From NCBI GenBank assembly GCA_950054485.1, contig CATLPD010000002.1, positions 124,001-188,000 of the forward strand: a DNA stretch of 64,000 bases, in the 5' to 3' direction. The first letter of the stretch is position 1. Every line of letters starts with the position of its first letter. The position numbers were made by a program, and so were the translations under genes. The notes beneath the pieces are model-generated. The model ran no database searches. It was not told where the DNA came from and saw only the letters and a program-made list of their open reading frames with translations. The DNA comes from an uncultured Alphaproteobacteria bacterium (GTDB lineage: Bacteria; Pseudomonadota; Alphaproteobacteria; Micavibrionales; CSBR16-224). Shown here one piece after another: positions 1-6,820 of this stretch.

Positions 1-2
1 AG

Positions 3-662
3 CTTGAAATTCTTGAAAGCTACAAGGATCAACTACCCGAATCTATATGGATGTCAAATCTAGCCGATAGTTCCCAAGGCGACGTACGCCAGAACCTACG
101 CGAGGCTTCACGCTTGCTGCGCGAGGCCGAATATATCGTAAAAGACGGCGTTCGTATAAATCAAGAAACGGGCGAGCCTTTTTCTTTTGAAATTCTTTTG
201 ACCTCGGCGGCGGACGAAAAAATAGCCCTGTTTTATAAAGAAACGCTACAACGTTTGGGAATTAACGTGAAAATACGCACTGTTGATGCGGCGCAATTTA
301 CGGGCAGGCTGGATCAGTTTGATTACGATATGGTCCTTTATCGATGGATCAATTCACTGTCACCGGGTAACGAGCAAATGAACTATTGGGGTAGCACAGC
401 TGCCAATAACAAAGGCAGCCGCAATTATGCAGGTGCCGAAAGTCCTGTCATAGACGCTTTGGCAATGGGGATTGGTGCTTCGAAAACCCGCGAAGATTTG
501 GAGGCTTATACGCGCGCATTCGATCGTGTTTTGACGCACAGCTATTACAGCATTCCGTTATTTTATCTGGGCGCAGACCTGATTGCACACGACAGCAAGC
601 TGCATGCACCACAGTTCACCCCCATGTACGGCACGGTTTTGGAAAGCTGGTGGTATAAATAA
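3..662 (+). CDS. Peptide ABC transporter substrate-binding protein, C-terminal part (family 5, YejA-like)
   Basis: The frame is open to the left edge, so only the last ~219 residues are present. The sequence resembles the C-terminal lobe of family 5 extracellular solute-binding proteins, with segments such as RLGINVKIRTVDAAQF and FDYDMVLYRW, and the ending LESWWYK, typical of YejA-type periplasmic oligopeptide binders. Such proteins deliver peptides to an inner-membrane ABC permease. The permease and ATPase genes are not downstream, so they must lie to the left or elsewhere. The first ATG in frame, at 51, is internal and not the real start. The substrate is an inference from family resemblance only. 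Confidence 0.85.
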   Translation, partial: LEILESYKDQLPESIWMSNLADSSQGDVRQNLREASRLLREAEYIVKDGVRINQETGEPFSFEILLTSAADEKIALFYKETLQRLGINVKIRTVDAAQFTGRLDQFDYDMVLYRWINSLSPGNEQMNYWGSTAANNKGSRNYAGAESPVIDALAMGIGASKTREDLEAYTRAFDRVLTHSYYSIPLFYLGADLIAHDSKLHAPQFTPMYGTVLESWWYK

Positions 663-729
663 CGCTTGGCAGCGGTGGGTTTCATCAGTATCCTAATATC
701 AGAAGACATATCAAAAACAGGTTCGGGTC

Positions 730-1269
730 ATGAACAAATTCATTAAATTTTCGATGGTAAGCGTTTTTTCAGCAGGACTTCTGACGGCATGTCAGTATCC
801 GGCAAATCACTCGACAGCCTATTGGCAGCGGATTGATACGCATTCTGCCCTTTATCTGACAGGCCCCAAAGCCCAGCAGCAACTGGAACAGGATACGGCC
901 ACCTGCGTTCGTGAGGTTGACGAGCTGGTACGTTTGCGCGCCTTGCGTGAAACAACCCCGCCGAATACGCATCATGAATATCATGAAGCCTTGAAAGAAT
1001 CGGGTGATCTGGCTGCATTCGATACGCCTGAATACAAGGGCGACATCCACGTTGATCACAGCGACTATTATGACTTTGAAAGCTGCATGCGATCAAAAGG
1101 GTGGGAGCGTATTCGCGCCCTTCGCTACGCACCGGGTGCACGCGCGCATCAAAATTATCAAGATACACAAGATTTGCGCAAATACGGCACAACCGGCCGT
1201 GCAGCTGATTTGAAACGTCAGCAAGAAGCGCGCGGACAGAACGATCAGTTTTCAACAGTAAATGATTAA
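730..1269 (+). CDS. Predicted lipoprotein of unknown function
   Basis: 179 residues. The N-terminus MNKFIKFSMVSVFSAGLLTAC is a lipoprotein signal peptide with lipobox LTAC, so the mature protein should start at Cys21 and be lipid-anchored in the envelope. The mature part has two further cysteines about 55 residues apart, in TATCVREV and FESCMRSKGWE; a Cys-Met-x-x-Lys-Gly-Trp pattern occurs in other small alphaproteobacterial envelope proteins, but I assign no function. The C-terminus is polar and rich in Gln, Arg and Asp. Its stop overlaps the stop of the convergent gene at 1266. The ribosome binding site is weak. Confidence 0.75.
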   Translation: MNKFIKFSMVSVFSAGLLTACQYPANHSTAYWQRIDTHSALYLTGPKAQQQLEQDTATCVREVDELVRLRALRETTPPNTHHEYHEALKESGDLAAFDTPEYKGDIHVDHSDYYDFESCMRSKGWERIRALRYAPGARAHQNYQDTQDLRKYGTTGRAADLKRQQEARGQNDQFSTVND

Positions 1270-1754
1270 TTGAGCTGATGGCGAGGCAAAGGACCTAATT
1301 TAGGGCTGTGTTTCAGTCTTTTCGGGTCATCCATAGGCCAGCCATTGGCGTCAAGTTTCACGCACGGCATTGGCGGCGGATCAGATTTCATCTTAACTGC
1401 AAACTTCTTAAGGCTTCCGTTGCATTCAAATTTCAACATGGTTTGAATATTTTCGCGCCATTCTTGAGAGCGCCTTTGAACAGCTCTATCTAGGCGACGT
1501 TGACGGAGCCTTCTTATAGATTTGATTTCACAAAGGCGCCTTTTTTCCGATTCTTTAATATCGGCACCTATACTGTGAACCGTCCCCGGTTTTGCATTGC
1601 AGCATAACGTCGTTTTAACACCCGTATGCGGATTGCCCCATTCTTCATGAGATCCTTTTGTGTTTCTAAGGAATTCAAACCCGTAAGACTTAACGAATTC
1701 CTGTAGGTCTCTTAGGTTTGGGTCGCCTGGTAGTGTTTTAAACTTTGTAGCCAT
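1266..1754 (-). CDS. HicA-like domain protein with basic C-terminal extension, no HicB partner
   Basis: 162 residues. Residues ~1-65 resemble the small HicA/YcfA fold, a dsRBD-like mRNA interferase toxin: LQEFVKSYGFEFLRNTKGSH followed by a beta strand and KPGTVHSI. The GSH motif carries the histidine that is catalytic in HicA toxins. Residues ~70-162 form a basic, Arg-rich extension absent from ordinary HicA (~60-80 residues), ending in a Pro-rich tail. AGGATA precedes the ATG at 1754. No HicB-like antitoxin ORF is adjacent: the next gene on this strand is the HIG1-type protein at 1821-2015. Toxin activity is inference; it could be a domesticated RNA-binding protein. Confidence 0.6.
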   Translation of the reverse strand: MATKFKTLPGDPNLRDLQEFVKSYGFEFLRNTKGSHEEWGNPHTGVKTTLCCNAKPGTVHSIGADIKESEKRRLCEIKSIRRLRQRRLDRAVQRRSQEWRENIQTMLKFECNGSLKKFAVKMKSDPPPMPCVKLDANGWPMDDPKRLKHSPKLGPLPRHQLN

Positions 1755-1820
1755 AATCTTATCCTCAATGTGATAAGAGTAGTATAAAATGGTTAAAAAG
1801 TCAATAATTATGGAATATAA

Positions 1821-2015
1821 TTAGCTGCCGATAGCGCTAAAAATAAATAGCAATAATATCGCAGCACCTTGCAAATAAACGCGCATCCACATCATTTTAT
1901 TGCTCTTTTTACGGGCGTCCATGCCGTCTTTGGACATGTTGAACAGGCCGTAGATCAGGGATGCGAATACGCCCAGCATCGCGAGCATGATCAAAACGAA
2001 AATTAAAGTCTTCAT
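1821..2015 (-). CDS. Twin-transmembrane HIG1-type inner membrane protein
   Basis: 64 residues with two hydrophobic helices (residues ~3-25 and ~48-63) joined by a basic loop containing DARKKSNKMMWMRVYLQG. The loop motif (KSNKMMxxRVxLQG) matches the HIG1 (hypoxia-induced gene 1) family, which in mitochondria associates with respiratory supercomplexes; alphaproteobacteria carry short homologues of this size. It probably sits in the inner membrane. AAGGA precedes the start by about nine bases. It is divergent from the esterase gene at 2071, so the 55-base gap should hold promoters for both. Confidence 0.75.
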   Translation of the reverse strand: MKTLIFVLIMLAMLGVFASLIYGLFNMSKDGMDARKKSNKMMWMRVYLQGAAILLLFIFSAIGS

Positions 2016-2070
2016 AATTGAGATCCTTGTGCTTATGATTACCCATCAAATATATAAGGATTCTTAGAAA

Positions 2071-2712
2071 ATGACACTGCAAGATTACAGTTTTAATTCC
2101 GGATCAGCCAAAGCCGACAAAATGGTTGTTTTTCTGCATGGTTATGGCGCAGATGGTAAAGACCTGATTTCGATCGCGCCGATGTGGGCGGATGAATTGA
2201 AAAACACTGTTTTCTTTGCCCCGAATGCGCCCGAGCCATGCGAAATGTCGCCGATGGGCTTTCAGTGGTTTAGCCTGATGGATAGATCAGAGGCTTCAAT
2301 GACGGCGGGTGCAAAATCTGTACGTAATATTTTGGAGAAATACATCCGGCAAAAACTGGACGATACAGGTTTGCAAATGAAAGACGTTGCAATTGTCGGC
2401 TTTTCACAGGGCACGATGATGGCGCTTTATACAATGCCACGGCTGGACCAGGCATGTGCAGGCGTATTGGGCTATTCAGGGCGCTTGGTTGCGGTAGATA
2501 GCTTGAAGTCAGAGCAAAAATCAAAATTTCCTATTTGTGCGATACACGGCACGGCCGATGAAATTGTACCATTTGACAGCCTTGCAGGAATCGCCGAAGG
2601 CTTTGACGGACAAGATGTAAAAACGCATAGCCGTGCGAATCTGGGCCACGGAATTGATGATGAGGGCCTTAGAATCGGCCTGCAGTTTTTACAAAAAGTT
2701 CTAAAGACCTAG
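2071..2712 (+). CDS. Alpha/beta hydrolase, carboxylesterase/phospholipase family
   Basis: 213 residues, a single alpha/beta-hydrolase domain of the YpfH / bacterial carboxylesterase (phospholipase/carboxylesterase) family. Visible features are the oxyanion-hole segment VVFLHGYGADG (residues ~19-29), the nucleophile elbow GFSQG with Ser112, the Asp in HGTADEIVPF, and the His in LGHGID near the C-terminus, which together make a complete Ser-Asp-His triad. It should hydrolyse carboxylic esters in the cytoplasm; no signal peptide is seen. Length fits the family. A short hairpin terminator follows at 2771-2789. Confidence 0.9.
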   Translation: MTLQDYSFNSGSAKADKMVVFLHGYGADGKDLISIAPMWADELKNTVFFAPNAPEPCEMSPMGFQWFSLMDRSEASMTAGAKSVRNILEKYIRQKLDDTGLQMKDVAIVGFSQGTMMALYTMPRLDQACAGVLGYSGRLVAVDSLKSEQKSKFPICAIHGTADEIVPFDSLAGIAEGFDGQDVKTHSRANLGHGIDDEGLRIGLQFLQKVLKT

Positions 2713-2770
2713 TTTTATAATCCGAAATTGTAATTATATTTCTGAATATTGAAAAATATCTCCCGATTTC

Positions 2771-2789
2771 AAGGGAATATTCCCTTTTT
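2771..2789 (+). terminator. Rho-independent terminator after the esterase gene
   Basis: A 6-bp stem, AAGGGA (2771-2776) with TCCCTT (2781-2786), encloses a 4-base loop and runs into five T residues. It lies 59 bases past the esterase stop codon. Confidence 0.6.
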
Positions 2790-2809
2790 GTCCGTCTATA
2801 TGGTATAAT
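2780..2809 (+). promoter_or_regulatory. Candidate extended -10 promoter for the HNH gene
   Basis: A perfect TATAAT at 2804-2809 is preceded by TGG, an extended -10 (TGn) element. The -35 region is poor; the best match, TTCCCT at 2780-2785, is 18 bases upstream. It sits 38 bases before the HNH start codon and just after the esterase terminator. Confidence 0.5.
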
Positions 2810-2847
2810 GAATTTATAGAACGGTTCAGCAGAATGGAGGGGACCAT

Positions 2848-3412
2848 ATGCACGTTCATCTCGACCAATGTCCCACGTTGGTATTAAATGCGGACTTTCG
2901 CCCGCTAAGCTACTTTCCTTTGTCTCTATGGTCCTGGCAGGACGCGATAAAAGCCGTTTTCATGGATCGTGTAAATATCATTTCGGAATATGACCGCGAA
3001 GTTCATTCGCCCAGTATGGCAATGAAGATACCAAGTGTCATTGCTTTAAAAGATTATGTGACGCCGCCCAATCAGCCGGCATTTACGCGTTTTAATGTCT
3101 TTTTACGGGATAAATGGCAGTGGCCAATATTGCGGGGTCATACACAAAACACAGGATTTGACGTTCGACCACGTCATCCCGCGCGCGCATGACGGGAAAA
3201 CGACTTGGGAGAATATCGTCGCAGCCTGTCAGGAGTGCAACCTCAGAAAAGGCTCGAAATTACCCAAAGAATGTCATATGTTTCCATTAAGGAGCCCCAG
3301 ACAGCCAACGATTCATGAATTGCAAAATAATGGGCGGGCTTTTCCGCCTAATTTTTTGCACGAAAGCTGGAGCGATTATCTATACTGGGATTCTGAACTC
3401 GATAGAGATTAA
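2848..3412 (+). pseudogene. HNH endonuclease gene split by a one-base frameshift
   Basis: Two overlapping frames together encode one HNH endonuclease of about 188 residues. The first (from 2848) gives the N-terminal part, with LVLNADFRPLSYFPLSLWSW and FTRFNVFLRDKWQ. The second frame then supplies QYCG, LTFDHVIPRAHDGKTTWEN, VAACQECNLRKGSK and the family ending LHESWSDYLYWDSEL. Deleting one G of the GG at 3122-3123 restores the expected first zinc-binding motif CQYC, so the lesion is a single-base insertion inside the metal site. AGAATGGAGGGG precedes the ATG. As read, the first frame ends at 3192 without the HNH core, so no active enzyme is made unless this is a sequencing error or recoding occurs. 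The family is widespread and intact in alphaproteobacteria. Confidence 0.85.
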
Positions 3413-3429
3413 ACTTTAGGAGTATTAAA

Positions 3430-3828
3430 TTGATTTCTGATAATGACCTGATCAATCGGGCCAAATCACTGGTTAACCCCAGAACATTGTCACGCAATGT
3501 AGAGGCCGGCAAGGTGGCTTCGGCCCTTGTAACTAAAGATGGTAATGTTTACGTCGGCGTAAATATAGATTCAGATTGCGATCTGGGCGCCTGCGCCGAA
3601 CATATTGCAATTGGCGGTATGGTTACGGGTGGTGAAAAGGATATTGATGTCATCGTGGCTGTGAATAAAGAAGGGGAAGTCATTGCCCCTTGTGGACGAT
3701 GTCGCGAATACATATATCAGATCAGCGGCCATAATTCGCAAACGCGTGTTCTTTTACGCGATGGTAAAAGCATGATCATAGACGAGCTGCTACCGCTTCA
3801 CTGGAAAACAGATATCAAAACAAAATAA
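3430..3828 (+). CDS. Cytidine / blasticidin-S deaminase family protein
   Basis: 132 residues; zinc-dependent nucleoside deaminase fold. The catalytic motifs are complete: GACAEHIAI (zinc Cys and proton-shuttle Glu) and APCGRCREYI (two zinc Cys). This set is shared by cytidine deaminase and by blasticidin-S deaminase; the Cys-Arg after PCG and the ELLP near the C-terminus recall the latter as well. The substrate is therefore uncertain. Translation starts at TTG (3430), preceded by TAGGAG at good spacing. It follows the HNH gene by 17 bases and precedes the cyclotransferase-like gene by 4, suggesting one transcript. Confidence 0.8.
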   Translation: MISDNDLINRAKSLVNPRTLSRNVEAGKVASALVTKDGNVYVGVNIDSDCDLGACAEHIAIGGMVTGGEKDIDVIVAVNKEGEVIAPCGRCREYIYQISGHNSQTRVLLRDGKSMIIDELLPLHWKTDIKTK

Positions 3829-3832
3829 ATTC

Positions 3833-4489
3833 ATGTCACAAAACTATATCACCATCATCGGTTTCGGATCCTTGATGTCTGAAAAGGACGCCAGACGCAC
3901 ATGTCCCAACCTTCAAAATTTCCGCTATGGGCGGGTCCCTGATTATGCCCGTGTTTTTGGTAAGGTTGACAGCAATCATTATGATTATGACCGAGATCAT
4001 ATAGCCAATTGGGCCTTTTTCGAGGCCCCTGATCATGAAACGCTTGTAACTCTTTTTGAAATTCCCGAGGAAGAATACGAAGCATTAGTTGCCCGTGAAA
4101 TGGATTACCATCTAAAGTCGATCAAGTTCATAGAGCTTGAAACTGGAACTGTGGGGCAGGGTATTGCTTGCTGTGCATTTAAAAACAATAGTGATTTTCT
4201 GGCTCATCTGGAAAAAGAGCCTTTGCAGAACAAATTATACAAAGCGCGTTACCATGATAAATACCGTGGTGACGTATGGCGTGATGATTTATTGCCTTGT
4301 AATAAATACCTGGCGTTTGTCTTGTCGATAGCTAACAACATCAATGATAAATACATCCAAAATATTTTAGACCAAAGCTACCTTGGGGACCGTAAAACCA
4401 AAGTCAGGGAGTATCTGGCGAAAGAATATAAAAACTTGGAATTCATAAAGGATTTGAATTGGCTGGGGAGCCACCTGAAGGCCGATTAA
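3833..4489 (+). CDS. Gamma-glutamylcyclotransferase-like protein
   Basis: 218 residues. The N-terminus IIGFGSLMSEKDAR matches the glycine-rich YGSL-type loop of the gamma-glutamylcyclotransferase (GGCT/AIG2) fold, and EYEALVAREMDYHLKSI resembles the region carrying the catalytic Glu. The family forms 5-oxoproline or acts on related gamma-glutamyl amines, but this member is divergent and longer, with an additional C-terminal helical region of unknown role. The start lies four bases after the deaminase stop and has no clear Shine-Dalgarno, so translation is probably coupled. It ends convergently with coq7, overlapping by four bases. Confidence 0.6.
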   Translation: MSQNYITIIGFGSLMSEKDARRTCPNLQNFRYGRVPDYARVFGKVDSNHYDYDRDHIANWAFFEAPDHETLVTLFEIPEEEYEALVAREMDYHLKSIKFIELETGTVGQGIACCAFKNNSDFLAHLEKEPLQNKLYKARYHDKYRGDVWRDDLLPCNKYLAFVLSIANNINDKYIQNILDQSYLGDRKTKVREYLAKEYKNLEFIKDLNWLGSHLKAD

Positions 4490-5037
4490 ATCTTTTTTGC
4501 GATCGTGATTGCTGCCTTAGACCCTGCTTTAATAGCAGCGGATAGCACCTTGTATCCTTTTGTTAATTCAGCTTCATTTTCAAGGCCGATATCGTGATGT
4601 TCTTCTTCTTCGGCCTTAAATTGTGCGATCTTGTTTTTAAGATCTTTTTCAGATTTGTTATCTGATAGGACATTAAGCTGTTCCTGATAATGACCCGAGA
4701 TAACGTCTTCTACGGCAACGGTACAAGCCATGGCGGCACGTCGTCCCATTTTGGCAGTGACATAGCCCAGGGCATACCCCGCAGCATGCCACAAAGGCTG
4801 AAGGGCCGTCGGGCGAACGTTTCGCTTTGAAAGCTGTTCTTCGAAATAGGCGAGGTGGGCTTCTTCTTGTTCGGCCATATGTTCAAGTAGCTCCCGTGTC
4901 TCAGGGTCTTTTCCCAATACCGCCAATTGTCCCTGATAAATGCGTCGTGCGCCGTATTCGCCTGCATGATTAACGCGGATGATCTCGTCGATATGTGCAG
5001 TTTCAGGCTGAGGATCGCCAGGAAGTTTACGCCGCAT
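4486..5037 (-). CDS. coq7: Demethoxyubiquinone hydroxylase Coq7
   Basis: 183 residues. A ferritin-like di-iron monooxygenase that hydroxylates 2-octaprenyl-3-methyl-6-methoxy-1,4-benzoquinol in ubiquinone biosynthesis, at the inner membrane face. The carboxylate and His ligands are visible in NHAGEYGA, EQEEAHLAYF, VAVEDVISGHY and KAEEEEHHDIG, giving the two ExxH motifs. Length is normal for bacterial Coq7. It overlaps dsbB upstream by 11 bases, indicating a shared transcript yqaA-dsbB-coq7. Confidence 0.95.
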   Translation of the reverse strand: MRRKLPGDPQPETAHIDEIIRVNHAGEYGARRIYQGQLAVLGKDPETRELLEHMAEQEEAHLAYFEEQLSKRNVRPTALQPLWHAAGYALGYVTAKMGRRAAMACTVAVEDVISGHYQEQLNVLSDNKSEKDLKNKIAQFKAEEEEHHDIGLENEAELTKGYKVLSAAIKAGSKAAITIAKKI

Positions 5038-5542
5038 CGTGATGCTCCAACCCTTTTTTTACAGACAGAAAACTATATATAGTCAGGAAAAATGACAGCG
5101 CGGCATTATATCCCGCCATGGAAATGCCGAATAATGACCATGCGACTTCGTTGCACTTAACAACGGGTGCATTCAGAATTTGCATACGTAATTCTTCGAG
5201 CGTCAGATCGGATGTGTCACCGCCCCCGCATTCGCTGAGGCCTTCCCACCAGCCGTTTTCAACCCCGACATGAAATCCGGCAATGCCGAAATTGATCAGA
5301 AACATTACGCCTGCTACGCCCAAAAACAGGTTTGCGATGTCTTTATCCTGTTTTGCCGCGCCATATGAAATCAGACCGAAGGCAATGGCGAAGACATAGG
5401 GAATGCGCTGATATATACAAAGAACGCATGGATGCAGTTCAAAGAAATACTGAGCGATCAAGGCGGCGGATAGCGCCAGAAAGCTCGTGAAAACGACAAC
5501 CGAGGCCGCGTTTTGTGTATCATTAAAAAGTCTAATCAACAT
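5027..5542 (-). CDS. dsbB: Disulfide bond formation protein DsbB
   Basis: 171 residues with four predicted transmembrane helices. The first periplasmic redox pair is HPCVLCIYQRIPY (CxxC, residues ~38-41), followed by the quinone-loop Arg region. The second pair is probably the Cys in SECGGGDTS and the Cys in VVKCNEVAW. DsbB reoxidises DsbA by passing electrons to ubiquinone, so its coupling to the ubiquinone gene coq7 (11-base overlap) makes functional sense. It is 12 bases downstream of the yqaA-type gene. Confidence 0.93.
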   Translation of the reverse strand: MLIRLFNDTQNAASVVVFTSFLALSAALIAQYFFELHPCVLCIYQRIPYVFAIAFGLISYGAAKQDKDIANLFLGVAGVMFLINFGIAGFHVGVENGWWEGLSECGGGDTSDLTLEELRMQILNAPVVKCNEVAWSLFGISMAGYNAALSFFLTIYSFLSVKKGLEHHDAA

Positions 5543-5554
5543 ATCCTGTTCCTA

Positions 5555-6133
5555 TCACAGAAACTTTAAAGCTGCAAAGCCGGCAATCAACAACAGAAAA
5601 CCTGCTGTTGCAACCCAAGGCAGATATTTATCGACAAAGCGTAATATCGGTGCCCCATATAACCATATTAAACCCGCAACCAGAAAAAATCTAATACTTC
5701 GGGCAATGACCGAAAAGAAAATGAACAGGGGCAGTGCCAATTGGGTCACGCCGCTGGCGATCGTGATAACTTTATAGGGGAATGGCGTTACGCCGGCTCC
5801 CAGAACAATCCATGCGCCCCATTCGTTATAATTATCAGCGAATTGATCAAAATAGGCCTGTTTGCCGTAGAAATTCAAAATAGGCTCGGCAATCGCTTCG
5901 AAAAAGAAATAGCCGATGGCATATCCGAAAATTCCCCCGATGACAGACGAGATTGTGCAAATGAATGCGTAATAGAATGCTTTCTCACGATTGGCCAGAC
6001 ACATCGGAATTAAAAGCGCATCCGGAGGGATCGGAAAAAAGGAGCTTTCAGCAAAAGAGACCCCCGCCAAAATAGGTGTGGCGTGTTTCTTTGCTGCCAA
6101 ATCGAGCGTCCAGTTATAAAGCTTTCGTAGCAT
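5555..6133 (-). CDS. yqaA: YqaA/DedA-related inner membrane protein (VTT domain)
   Basis: 192 residues with four to five hydrophobic segments. GVSFAESSFFPIPPDALLIP and GAGVTPFPYKVITIASG are characteristic of the YqaA branch of the SNARE-associated / DedA (VTT) family. DedA-family proteins are linked to lipid-carrier recycling and membrane homeostasis; the exact role of YqaA is not established. It is the first gene of a tight minus-strand group with dsbB and coq7. Its start lies 93 bases from the divergent tRNA-Leu gene. Confidence 0.88.
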   Translation of the reverse strand: MLRKLYNWTLDLAAKKHATPILAGVSFAESSFFPIPPDALLIPMCLANREKAFYYAFICTISSVIGGIFGYAIGYFFFEAIAEPILNFYGKQAYFDQFADNYNEWGAWIVLGAGVTPFPYKVITIASGVTQLALPLFIFFSVIARSIRFFLVAGLIWLYGAPILRFVDKYLPWVATAGFLLLIAGFAALKFL

Positions 6134-6177
6134 CCTGAATAACTAGCACAATGTGTTAGGGGAGCAAAACAAAATCC

Positions 6178-6206
6178 TTGGCTTTTTCTGCAATGGTTGC
6201 TATAAA
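6178..6206 (+). promoter_or_regulatory. Promoter of the tRNA-Leu gene
   Basis: TTGGCT (6178-6183), a 17-base spacer and TATAAA (6201-6206) form a good sigma-70-type promoter ending 20 bases before the tRNA. Confidence 0.65.
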
Positions 6207-6226
6207 TCCTTGCTAATCACTCCGTT

Positions 6227-6311
6227 GCCCCTGTGGCGGAATTGGTAGACGCGCCGGATTCAAAATCCGGTTTCTTCGGAAGTGCGAGTTCGAGTCTCGC
6301 TGGGGGCACCA
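6227..6311 (+). tRNA. tRNA-Leu (anticodon CAA)
   Basis: 85 bases including an encoded CCA. The acceptor arms GCCCCTG and TGGGGGC pair with G-T wobbles; the anticodon loop TTCAAAA carries CAA, which reads UUG; an extended variable arm typical of a class II tRNA is present; the T arm is GCGAG-TTCGAGT-CTCGC. All stems close. Confidence 0.97.
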
Positions 6312-6448
6312 TTTATTACTTTCCAAATACCTTCAGTTTGTAATTATGTTTTAATTTTGTTCGATTTTGAGCATCTATCGTTCGGTTTTTCTGGACAGGG
6401 TATGATTCGGGTGCTAGCCTGATTCTATATTCAAAAAGGCAGGATACT

Positions 6449-6763
6449 ATGAACGATTTATTTGGGAAGGAATCACAGCCATTACATTGGCATTTTAACC
6501 GTCCATCAGCCCGTTCCGAGGCTGTTACAAAGGTACGTCGTCTTGCAAAGCTTTTGAACGTATCTTTTCATGAAATTGATACCAAGGGTAAATCCTACCG
6601 CACGATGGTGGAAGATTTGGTCGAAGTTGCCTTGAAAAAGAACGCGCCTGAATTGGCCATGTTGTTCCCCGCAGCTTCTATAAATAATATTGCTGAAAGC
6701 ATGCGAAAAGATCCGCCACGCTCGCATTATGCAATGTCACAAAGATTACGCATGGCAATGTAG
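6449..6763 (+). CDS. Hypothetical protein
   Basis: 104 residues, soluble, basic, without signal peptide or membrane segment. I recognise no family. The N-terminal part contains SARSEAVTKVRRLAKLLNVSF and looks helical; the C-terminus is Met/Arg-rich (YAMSQRLRMAM). AGGAT lies at suitable distance before the ATG. The gene stands alone between tRNA-Leu and phrB and is followed by a strong terminator hairpin at 6785-6820, so it is probably a single-gene transcript. Confidence 0.65.
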   Translation: MNDLFGKESQPLHWHFNRPSARSEAVTKVRRLAKLLNVSFHEIDTKGKSYRTMVEDLVEVALKKNAPELAMLFPAASINNIAESMRKDPPRSHYAMSQRLRMAM

Positions 6764-6784
6764 AATTTTTGGGCTTGAAGTTTT

Positions 6785-6820
6785 ATACTCCGTCTATAGT
6801 TTTATAGGCGGAGTATTTTT
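6785..6820 (+). terminator. Strong hairpin terminator abutting the phrB start codon
   Basis: Arms 6785-6798 and 6803-6816 form a 14-bp stem with one G-T wobble and a 4-base loop, followed by TTTTT at 6816-6820. The next base, 6821, is the A of the phrB ATG. Confidence 0.8.

Noticed and set aside
743-1255. 170-residue minus-strand frame opposite the lipoprotein gene
   Set aside because: No signal, domain or ribosome binding site; the plus frame has a clear lipobox, so this is a shadow.
3095-3412. Independent 105-residue HNH gene with its own ATG
   Set aside because: Its first residues (MSFYGINGSG) are the out-of-frame reading of the upstream half; the family sequence only begins after the frameshift, so it is one broken gene.
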